Of a stretch of DNA of 64,000 nt, positions 55,062 to 64,000 are shown one piece after another. The stretch is from NCBI GenBank assembly GCA_037962975.1, contig CM075673.1, positions 165,932,667 through 165,996,666 of the forward strand, read 5' to 3'. The DNA is from Clitoria ternatea. Its lineage: Eukaryota > Streptophyta > Magnoliopsida > Fabales > Fabaceae. Made by a program: the position numbers and the translations under genes. Positions within the stretch are counted from its first letter, which is position 1. The number at the start of each line of letters is the position of its first letter. The notes below the pieces were generated by a model. That model did not search any database, was not told the DNA's origin, and worked only from the letters and a program-made list of their open reading frames with translations.

Positions 55062-57758
55062 TTAAGAAGTAGGTGGTTGATCCTCTGAAGTAGGCGCTTC
55101 CGTCCTCTCCCCTTCAGCTCCACCAGCTTGAGCCCCGTCCGCCCCGGCCTCAGGACCGGCTTGGGCAGTTTCTTGGGCCTCACTTTCGAGGCCAGAGGTA
55201 GGCACTGTAGGTTCCATGCTCTGACCCTCCGGAAGTGGAGGCAGTTCATACAGAGAATCGCGAGGGTCCTGGTACGAGCCATCCTTCTTCACTTCGACAA
55301 GCTTCCCCTCATGGAACTCATAAAATGGATCCAGTCCGTACAAGTTAAGCTTTATTCCGGGGTTACGATAAAATACTTGACGAAGTGCCAGCCCAAAGGA
55401 TTCGTAAGCTACCTTTTTGCATATCTCTAAGGCTTTGGCAGCCTTGGCCTTAGCGGCAGACAATTTCTTCTGAAGCTTGGCAAAATCCTCTTCCGACGGC
55501 CTGGTGCTCATACTCCCCTTCCTCAGCTCTTCAATTTGGGCCTGCATCTCCTTCCGAAGGACCTTCCACTCTCCAATGCTCTTGTTGTGTCCGTCCTCCA
55601 TTACTTTGAGATCGTCAGCAAGCTTGGCCGATCTCTTCTTCTCCAATTGCAGCTCTTCTTCGAGGAGGGGAATGGACTTATTTTGCTGTTGAAGCTCAGC
55701 AACCTGCCGCTCTAGAGCTTTGTTGGCAAAGTGAAGTTGGCTTATTTCTTCTGTCTTCTTCTGAAGTGTTTCCTTGGCCTTCTTCAGTTCAGCCTCCACA
55801 CTTCTATGAATCTCAGTTTGTTTGACTGCCCATTTATCCTTCACAGCAAGTTCGGTTTCAAGCTTCTCAACCTGCTCCATATAATTTGCCTTTTCGCTCA
55901 AGGATTCAAGGAGGCCGGACAGTTCGTCCAGCTGCCAACGGCCGGCCTTACAAGCACCTCGAACTTCAGCAGCCTCGAGCGAGGGGCGGAGGCAGTATCT
56001 AGCCTTTGGAAGAGTGGGGGGCATGGACCCCTGAAACCATAAGTATGGCGAGAGAAAGGAATCGCGAGGAGGGTCAAACGCTGGAGGAGGACCGCTCTCA
56101 GAGTCCGGCCCAGAAGTGGTTTGTGAAGCAGGGGCAGAAGAGTCAAGGATGGGCTTCTTCCCCTTGTCCTTTGTCAACCCAGTCTCCTCCAGCGTCCTCT
56201 GACGTTTCTTCGAAGGGTCACCAGAGGGAGGTTTCTCTAGGTCCGCCATCTTGACCAGGTGCCTCTTCTTCTTCTTCTTTTCTGGGACGGCCTCCTCATC
56301 GCCCTGCCCAGTGGCCTTTGTATACTTCTCTATTTCTTCCTCATCCAGGAGAGGAACCTTATCTCCCACTGTGGAAGTCAGAGGAATGGTTGGAGCCTTA
56401 GTGGCGTTCCTTTTCGCTTGAATCTCATTCTCCTCGGAGGAGGAGTCATCATCAGCCATCATGGTCCTTAGAGAAAACATTCCTGGGCAGGCTTTTTCGA
56501 TTTGTTCTGCAAAACAAGGAAATTTAATTTAGCACATGAGAAGAACATAATCAGAGCGGAATAAATGCGTAGCATAACTACAGTAAGAACGGATATTACG
56601 GAGATAGGTGGTTCGGGCATCATCCTCTGCCAGGAGGAGCCTGCAGGAAAATCCTTTGAGGATCTTCGAGGCCGTTTGCATGGCGCTCAGAACCTCAACA
56701 GAGTGAGGAGAAAGCTCACTCTCATCAGTGTAGTAAGCACGGCTCAGAAGTAAAAAATGCTCGTGCGTCCAACTGAGAGGGAACTTGGGGAATCCTTCCT
56801 TATTACGCCAGAAGACCGGCTTATTGGGCTGAATACGGACCCGCGTATAGTAATGTTTAAAAGAGCGCCCGTCCACCTTCGCGGATTCCGTGTAGGATTT
56901 GAAGTTTACCACCCTTGAGTCACAACGGAGTGTTATGAACCCAAGGCCGCCCTTCTTGTTAGCACGGCGGACCACCTGGCAGTAATAGAATAATTTGGCC
57001 ACGGTGGCAGTGAAGTTGAAGTGCTCTCCCAGAATTTCAAGAGCACGGACCAGGCCCCAACCGTTGGGGTGTAGTTGAGTTGGAGCGCAGTCGAGGAAGT
57101 GCAAGACGGCCATCTGAAATTCCGTCATGGGGAAGTGGACCCCCAACTTTTGAAATACGAAGTCATACATGTAGACCGACCTCTCATCAGGGACAATGTG
57201 ACAAACTCTCTCGGATGGACATGGGGCAAGCGCAACATAGCGTGCTTTATACTTCTTGTCCGAGTAAATCTTGCAGCGGAGGGAGACCGTCCTTTCCTCT
57301 TCACTTGAGTGATGCAAAGGGATTTGCAGAAATTCCTCTTCAACCCAGCAATACGGCCTCTCCCTGTTGAGTTTTTCCCAGTTCAGCCGGTGTGCCACGA
57401 CATTGACACACCCTTCAATGGTGCGAAGAATCAACGTTTTACCAGACCCCGGGATCTCCACGGTCTTTGATGCACGATGGAAAGCGTGCGTACTGTGGTA
57501 AAAAGCAACATCGTCAGAGAGATAACCTTCATTACTTGACCCTTCATCAGAGCTGCTGGTAGCCCTCGAGTCAAGGGGAACCTCAGAGCGGCGCTGATTA
57601 GAAGATGCCCGTGAGGTAGAGGTTTCAACTCTCTTTGAGCAACGAGGCCCAGCCACAGGAAGGTTCACTGGGATCCTTCCTCCACGGCGGCTAAAGGGGG
57701 CACGAGAGCTCAGACTCCCCCTATTTGAGGTACTAGCATTGCCAGTTCTAGGGCGCAT
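55062..57758 (-). CDS. Antisense gene of element B, two exons, 867 aa (inferred splice)
   Basis: Exon 1 runs 57758 to 56600 and exon 2 from 56506 to 55062. The inferred intron 56599-56507 (93 bp) starts GTAATAT, ends TTGTTTTGCAG and has a CTAAA branch-like site. It joins the frames exactly, giving 868 codons with the stop. Exon 1 has a globular region with FPMTEFQMAVLHFLDCAPTQ and LHPNGWGLVRALEIL. This resembles Transposase_28 (putative gypsy-type transposon family), with a basic, Ser-rich N terminus. Exon 2 encodes an acidic/KKKKK-rich linker, a long coiled coil and the motif RQVFYRNPGIKLNLYGLDPF shared with element A. It runs opposite to gag-pol and converges with it. The frame is intact while the sense polyprotein has six stops. 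The function is unknown. Without RNA data a retained intron giving a 409-aa product is possible. Confidence 0.8.
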
Positions 57759-58428
57759 ATTGGAAGTAAAATGAACGAAATTGTAGGGGGGTAAAGAAAA
57801 GGGAGGTTACCTAAAAGAGAGAGGAACTTTGTGAAGATGGAAGGCAGTAAAGAAATCTCCAGAAATTTGAGCAGAGGTTCACTAAGCTTGAAGACAAAGA
57901 TGAATTCCAAAACCCGTTAAGTGTCCCTTTTATAGGTAACGAAGAAACACAGTGCTCTGTTGAAAGTCACGACGTTTACTTCAAAATGCAACTTTTCGAA
58001 TTCAAACGACTCCGTCGTTTTGTAACGCTAAAGCACGAAAATGGTAACGTTTCGGTAAATGTTTTTACAAAATGGGCCTTCGTCAGTTGAAATCCAGGCC
58101 CAATAAGCCCAACCGACGGTTACATCCCTGCGAAGTGATGGCTTGTGCGTAAAAAGGTGCATTTAAGGTCCAATCATTTCAGACGCATTTAATGCGCTCC
58201 AACCACTCTTCGAATACCAAGGGTTTCGATTTCCAAAGACCCTTGGGATTTCCCTTATTATGATACGCTGTCTGAATCCGTTGTATATCACACGAGAAGA
58301 GCGGTAACTCAGTTGGTAGAACGGATATTACAGAGTTTTCAAGAAGAATTGCCAGAATGTTCCACCAGCATCCAGACTTTCCAAAGGCTGTATAGCTCAT
58401 ATGAGCAACTTAACAGTCCCTCATACAA
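57759..58428. other. Promoter and leader region of the antisense gene
   Basis: This stretch lies between the antisense start codon and the 3' LTR. It has a TATA box on the minus strand and, at about 58301-58324, a tRNA A-box-like sequence on the plus strand. No other coding region was seen. Confidence 0.5.
57927..57935 (-). promoter_or_regulatory. TATA box of the antisense gene
   Basis: The minus strand reads CCTATAAAAGGGAC, about 170 bp upstream of the antisense ATG, a good plant TATA match at a suitable distance. Its presence inside the element suggests the antisense gene has its own promoter. Confidence 0.6.
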
Positions 58429-58441
58429 GCTAGGGGACAAA
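58429..58441 (+). other. Polypurine tract of element B
   Basis: The purine-rich sequence AAGCTAGGGGACAAA directly precedes the 3' LTR, as required for plus-strand DNA priming. Confidence 0.7.
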
Positions 58442-59243
58442 TGATCTGGTTTGGATACCGGTCCCTAAAGTTATGACATCAGAATGACTTCATGAGAGGG
58501 AAACTGGTGTCACAGTTCGGGCAGCGTTACACCGGATATCTGGTATCCCTCCATCCGCTCTTATCTCATCAGACGTTCTATTCATTCTCTCTACCACGGA
58601 TACTTCACTCGTTATCACTGAACATCTATATAGCCGTTTGCCTCAGAATCACTGTGAGATAAGAGTTCCTTATAACTTAACAGTGAAGATACCTAACATA
58701 GCGGAATATGTCATGTCAATGGCCTCAGAGAACAAGTATATGTGCCAGCGAATTATGCGGAAAGGTGATTATCCTCATCCTTATCACAGGATCGTACTCT
58801 GATAATTGACTTATCCCCCTGACACACTCTGAGTACTGAACCACTTTGATTGACACACTTCACACGCTATGAGAGCCAATGGGCCCACTTGCATCCAACG
58901 ATTTATTTCCGACGTTCAACTATAAATAGCTCAATCAAAAACACATGCAAGACTACGTTGTCCTAACTCACTCTTTACTATTGTATCGCTTGTGAATTCA
59001 TTGAGTTCATACACTCTTCTGACTTGAGCGTTGGAGAATCTTCACAGGTGGCACCACCTTTCGCCCTCTCTCAACGCGAATCGTTGGTGTGAAGGATCTC
59101 CAGGACAACAAGACCGGCTTCTCCTACTGAGAGGCCGGACTATAACACTGGATACCCATTGTACCGGTACGCAAACCCTAGAACACCTATACTCTTATGG
59201 CTGGTCCCACACCGGATCCTAGACCCCGGTTCAATCCAGTTCA
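58442..59243 (+). repeat. 3' LTR of element B
   Basis: 802 bp, about 96% identical to the 5' LTR by hand alignment. The TGACGTCA motif has become TGACATCA here. It is followed by the AATTC duplication (59244-59248). Confidence 0.95.
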
Positions 59244-59248
59244 AATTC

Positions 59249-60852
59249 AATGATTTTCTAGTGTAAATTTAAGAGTATTAATAGTTGAAAAAATTAATAA
59301 AAAGTTTAGGAATGGTTTATTATATTTCAAATTGTAAAGCATGTGTTTAAACACTTAAATATAATTCTGTTATATTGATATGTCGTGTAAAAATAAGTAA
59401 AAGAATTAAATATTAAAAATTAATATTTAGAAAAATGTAATTCTTAAAAAATAAACTAATGTTGAATTCATATTTTATAAACGAAGCATAATTTCTTCTA
59501 AAGTATTAATTTCTTATAGGTGAAAGCTTTCATGTAAATAAGCTTGGGAATCCAACCAACAGGTATGGTGTAGTGGTAGTTAATTTATTTTTTAATTATA
59601 TGTGTGGAGATGATGGTAAGTATGGAAAGAGGATAAACTTAATTTTTAGATTTTTCTATTTTTATTATATTTTTTTGTTTTTCACATGTCTTTTAGATTT
59701 TTTCTAGGTGTATTTGTAATGTTTTTATGGGTTTCTAAATCATTGGGATAATTAATAGTAGGAGTTTATTTCAAGTTTTAATGTTAGGAAAGTTAAATAG
59801 TTAATTAAATATAATGAAAATATTAGTGAAAACTAATTTCTTTTAAGATTTGAATAGTTTCTTAAAACTTATAAATATGATCTCATGTAAAGTAAAGAAA
59901 TCAACTTAAGTTGAATAAAATTAGAGTGTTCTCTTTGTGAGAGTTTCTCTTAAGTTCTTGAATGACCCACTTTTTGATCTTATAAAAAATTATTTTTGTG
60001 ACAATCTTTAAGGTTATCAATCTTTGATTATGACGTCTTCCTTTCATAATTTATTACTCACATCCTCATCTATTTCTTGAGTGTAACATTAATATCTTTC
60101 TTTAAACCCTTTGCCCAAAAATATATACTTTGCTAAAACTAAAATTCAAGGTGATCCCCATTTTGTTCACATCATTTGGTATTAAAGTTTCGGCTCATTG
60201 GTTTTCAACTATGAAAGAAATAGAAGGATTCTCTTTTTATTGATCAAATGTTATGGCTTGCGAAAATGAAAAGGACGGTGAAAAACACACTAGAAAGCTC
60301 TGTGAGAGAATTGATAGGTTTCATAAGAGATTTGAGGAAAGAGAAAAAAAAAAGCTTGGAGAGAAAAAATGAAAAGAGGGATAAGATTGTAGTATGGCCT
60401 TCTTATGGAAAGATTTATCAAAGCTTACATGGAGTAGAAAAGAGATTTTGAAAGTATAAAAAGTGAGATGGAGGGAATTTTTAAGGAGGCTTTATAAAAT
60501 GATGAAAAAGGAGATAAAGAGTTTGAGAAAAAGGAGAAAAAAAAGATGACAAGTTACATTTATTTAGTATTGATATTAAAGAAAAGGAAGAATAAACAAA
60601 AGAAAAAAAGAATAAGAGAAACTGAGAAGTGAATGAAAATTAAACTAAGAGAAGAATTAAAGATTATGAATGAGAAAGAAAAGGGAAAAATATGTGATTA
60701 AAAGTGTTGTTTCTTCTTTTGATTTAATGATTATACATACTAATAACTTTTGTCCTAATATTGAAATTATTCTCATGTGGAAAAGGTATCAAAATTCTTA
60801 TGAGTGTGAATTATCACTTGTTTTGAGATTGAAGTTTGCATGATATCGTCTA
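59249..60852. other. AT-rich DNA, possibly a decayed LTR element
   Basis: A degenerate primer-site-like string TTTGGTATTAAAGTTTCGGCTC at about 60175-60195 recalls TGGTATCAGAGC. It is followed by a short open frame of Lys/Glu-rich codons (60248-60451). This could be the LTR/gag border of an old retrotransposon, but no domain is recognisable. Confidence 0.35.
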
Positions 60853-63800
60853 TGCTGCGTTTAGTTCATGAGTTTTTTTAGAAAAATAAAAAATATTCTT
60901 AAAAAAATTAAAAAACTAAAAAAGCTATTTATTTACAAAATATTTTATTTTTTCTTAGAAAAATAGAAAACCTGATTTTCTATTTTTTAAGAAAATTAAA
61001 AAATTATTTTAAAAGGTTTTCTAAGAAAATAGAAAACTTGGAAAAGGCGGTATTTTAAATTGGAAAAGTTTACGTCGAAAGCGCACCTCTTCTTCCTCCC
61101 TTCTTCACGTATCTTCTTCCTCTGTTTAAGAGCCTGTCTTCCTCTGTGCATAGAGCCTATTTTCTTCATTCACTGCAAGCCCTAGTGCGTCGTTTCTTCA
61201 TCTTCTTCCTCGAGCCTTCGTATCCATCGCGACACTACTGGTGAATTTCATACCCCCAACTTCCAATTTCAGAATTCTTGATTCAGCATAGGTCAACTTT
61301 GAGGTATTTTCTGCTCTGGCCATGCACTATAATATGGAAACTAGAACATGGGTGCATTTCATCTACTTTTTTGTTATATTCTTTCTTATGATTGCTTCTC
61401 TTCTAACTATGTTGCATTTCATCTTTAAACTAAATGGTGCTAAGTGAAGTTATCCAATAGATATTTGAACCATTCCCAAAATTAAGACAACCAACTTCAT
61501 GAATAAGAGATCAAACATTTCTGTTACTTGTAACTGGTTGAAATAGCTATCACTCATTGTGTATACAAGACACACACCTCTATTGACAAGAGACATGACA
61601 TTTCTTTTGTCAAAATTAATGTTGAGATAGTATGAAAGCTTATTCAGTCATAATGCTCTTGGATCTACTTTGTATGTATTAAGAAAGTTGCCTTGATGCT
61701 GACAATTCAATTACAAAACTGATAATTTTACTTTTGTTCTCTAAATGTAAATGTATTATCTTTTTGGCTAATTCAAGATCCAGTTCACGCTATAGACATT
61801 TTGTTCTATTTTGCAGTATTTTATAGTTTCTATTAGTAATTTTGGTTTCAAAGCATTATGTTTCAAGGTAATGGAAACTATTTTCTGGTTATTGTTTAGA
61901 CTCTTGAGAGAATATGAGAATCATAAATTATGCAAAGTTATATATAGGAACAGGAAGATTTCAGTATGTCCTTTCTAAAATCCCGGATCTGCATGATAGA
62001 AATGGATCATATCACATGGTTTGGGAGTACATTATGTCTTGGTCTCGTGCATGTTAATTGTAATGTTGGATTTCGTCGGCTACAAAGGTCTGAGAATTTT
62101 GATGAGGAGAACAAAGTTGTGAACTAGTGTATAAAGATAAAAGAATTAAATATGTCATCGTAAGTAAGTTTAAGACTGATACTCACATGCATGTTTTAGT
62201 TCCATGACTTCCATCTTTATTCAGATTTGGATTAAGTTGACTAAAGGCCTTGAATTTGAACATAAAGGCACCATAAACACATACTCTTTGTACTTTTGTG
62301 TAAATCATTGTCAAGAGCTTGGTTAAGACATATGTTATGTTGTATACTTGTATTCCTTATGATTTCTCTAAACTTTGAAAAATTGTTAAAAGTTCTGCAT
62401 AAACTTTGTTTGTAATTTGTGCTCAAGACTGAGTGAACATTTGCTGATAAACTTATGATTTATGTAGAAAGCAACACTGCAACTGATATCTTACTGCAGC
62501 ATGTTTCCAATAAGCTAACTAAAAGATCCCTCTTTTTTATGTACAATGATTAATGACTTTCGCAACTTTTTAAATTCCGTTCTAGTTGTCAAATTACAGA
62601 AATTTATAATCACATCCCTCAAATCTCAATCACTAATATTCCTTAACAGCAGCTTCTGAGTTTCAATCTGAGTCATTTTCTTCTATTATGCAATCAACTC
62701 TTCTTTTGGCTAGCAAGTCCTGTTGAGGCAAACCATAAACAATTAGAGTTCAGCAAGCATTTAACGACCCTCAGTTGCAATAAATAACTCATAAAGAAAT
62801 TGAATTAACAAAGAATTTAATTACATTAATTAACAAAGAATTTAATTACATTAATTACATTATTTTCCCTTTTAGTTGAAATGAGATGGCAGCAATAAGA
62901 AAAAAACCTTTCCATTATAAATATACATTTTTTGAAAACACAAAAAATCAAAAAGACACTTCATTCAAAGCAAACTAGAAAAATGAAAAGAACCGAAGAC
63001 TTCCTTACAACAAAGAATGCTTAGCACTTAGCAGCCTCTGATGTATCACTAAGTATTCTAAACAAATCAATTAAAGTGACCAATATAACATTATCTGTCA
63101 TTTAAATCTAATTGTGCATCTACTTTATTTGAAGCAATCTTGTGAAGTACAAAAATTGTTAACATATTAAATGCTTCCATGTTAGATAAAATATTATTAA
63201 GTGTTGATTCAGCTGATAATTCTTGAAAGAATTAATAATCTTTCGTATAGCTGCTAAAATATCACCAAATATAAGACCCACTATGCAACACATGAAAGCC
63301 TTATTATCCTCAAGGCTTTTTTTGCTTGGGAAAAAGAAAAGATTTATAAAACTTACAAAATATTGAACTGTAGAAAAGGTAGGAAAACTGAGAATAAATG
63401 ATGAAAACTGACTCTGTAACCTGATATTGAAAGACCTCATACAATAGCAGCAAAAACAGCTTAATGAAGATGAAGCATGAGTTATTCACTATGAGATGTT
63501 ATGAATTCTAAATCATGTGGTTAATTACTTTTAGTGTTTTATAATTAATGTTTTATGAGTTTTTATCTAAGAGATTAGAATTAATGTTTTATTTTTGGGT
63601 TGTTAATATTACTTTAAATTTTTGTCATAATTTTTGTGTGATACAATATTGTCATAAATAATATATATAAGACATATCTCAATTAAGTTGAATTAAAGAA
63701 TATTTAAAAAAAAATTAGAAAACTAGGTGCACTTGAACAATTTTTCTAGTTTTCTAGTCTTTCAAATTGGAAAACTGTCACATTATCTAAACGAGTTTTC

Positions 63801-63898
63801 AAAATTTTTCTAGTTATTCTAGAAAATCAAAATTTTAAAAATCAAGCGAAAAACTTTTCTCAAAAAAGTAGAATAATTTTCTGTAACTAAACGCAACC
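60853..63898. mobile_element. 3.05 kb element with short inverted ends, possibly PIF/Harbinger-like
   Basis: The left end TGCTGCGTTTAGTTCATGAG matches the inverted right end GGTTGCGTTTAGTTACAG, with identity over TGCGTTTAGTT. CTA flanks both sides (60850-60852 and 63899-63901). The subterminal 200 bp on each side are rich in TTTTCTAGAAAA-like inverted motifs. No transposase frame survives. The interior from 61070 is less AT-rich with CTTCTTCC tracts, like a plant gene 5' leader. It could be a captured fragment or the 5' region of a lost transposase gene. Confidence 0.5.
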
Positions 63899-64000
63899 CT
63901 AGTTTCTCTTTATTTTGAATATCAATTTTTTTCTCCTTTAATTTACTATTTTTCCAAACATTGGATTTTAAAAAAGACATGACTATATTTGCAAACACGT

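Larger units (their letters stand above)
47403..59243 (+). mobile_element. Element B: complete Tat-lineage Ty3/gypsy retrotransposon (11.8 kb)
   Basis: Two LTRs (47403-48203 and 58442-59243) are flanked by AATTC on both sides (47398-47402 and 59244-59248). Inside are a primer-binding site, gag, protease, RT, RNase H, second RNase H, integrase, a 59-bp tandem array, an antisense gene on the minus strand and a purine tract. My hand alignment of the LTRs gives about 29 substitutions and one 1-bp indel in 801 bp (3.6%), mostly transitions. This indicates an insertion a few million years old at most. Sense gag-pol is in one frame with six in-frame stops and no frameshift, so the copy cannot make a full polyprotein. 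Confidence 0.95.

Overview
The window is plant nuclear DNA, most likely from a legume (Fabaceae). Three intron-rich plant genes with canonical GT-AG introns lie in AT-rich, transposon-filled DNA. The repeat content (Tat-lineage Ty3/gypsy elements, a SIRE-like Copia fragment, TRIM and Tourist-type elements) fits a legume best, but the species cannot be fixed from sequence alone. No prokaryotic, viral or organellar genes were seen.

Layout. 1-12517: element A, a Tat-lineage LTR retrotransposon on the minus strand whose left end lies outside the window. It has one LTR, a primer-binding site, an almost open gag-pol, two tandem arrays and, on the opposite strand, the 3' part of an antisense gene. 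A 2.95 kb solo LTR of another family is nested in one array with an AGGGT target duplication. 14068-21770: a complete 14-exon gene for an LMBR1-like membrane protein (508 aa). 23590-28194: a complete 6-exon GDSL-type esterase gene of the CPRD49 group on the minus strand (256 aa), followed by a duplicated orphan first exon at 29783-29893. 31100-35275: nested decayed LTR-retrotransposon pieces. 37545-37745: a small lysine-rich reading frame. 43551-43773: a Tourist-like MITE. 44828-46552: a 2-exon rhodanese-domain gene (STR10-like) on the minus strand. 47403-59243: element B, a full-length Tat-lineage element with two LTRs and an AATTC target duplication. 60853-63898: a 3 kb element with short inverted ends, possibly PIF/Harbinger-related.

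How the parts work together. The three host genes are independent housekeeping-type genes. The LMBR1-like and STR10-like genes are, as I recall, neighbours in Arabidopsis (At3g08930 and At3g08920), which suggests conserved microsynteny stretched by transposons. Elements A and B share one architecture: LTR, PBS, gag-protease-RT-RNase H-second (archaeal-type) RNase H-integrase, an element-specific tandem array, then a large gene on the opposite strand before the 3' LTR. In element B this antisense gene has a TATA box, an inferred 93-bp intron and an 867-codon spliced reading frame with no internal stop, while the sense gag-pol carries six stops. This antisense gene is the most interesting item in the window.
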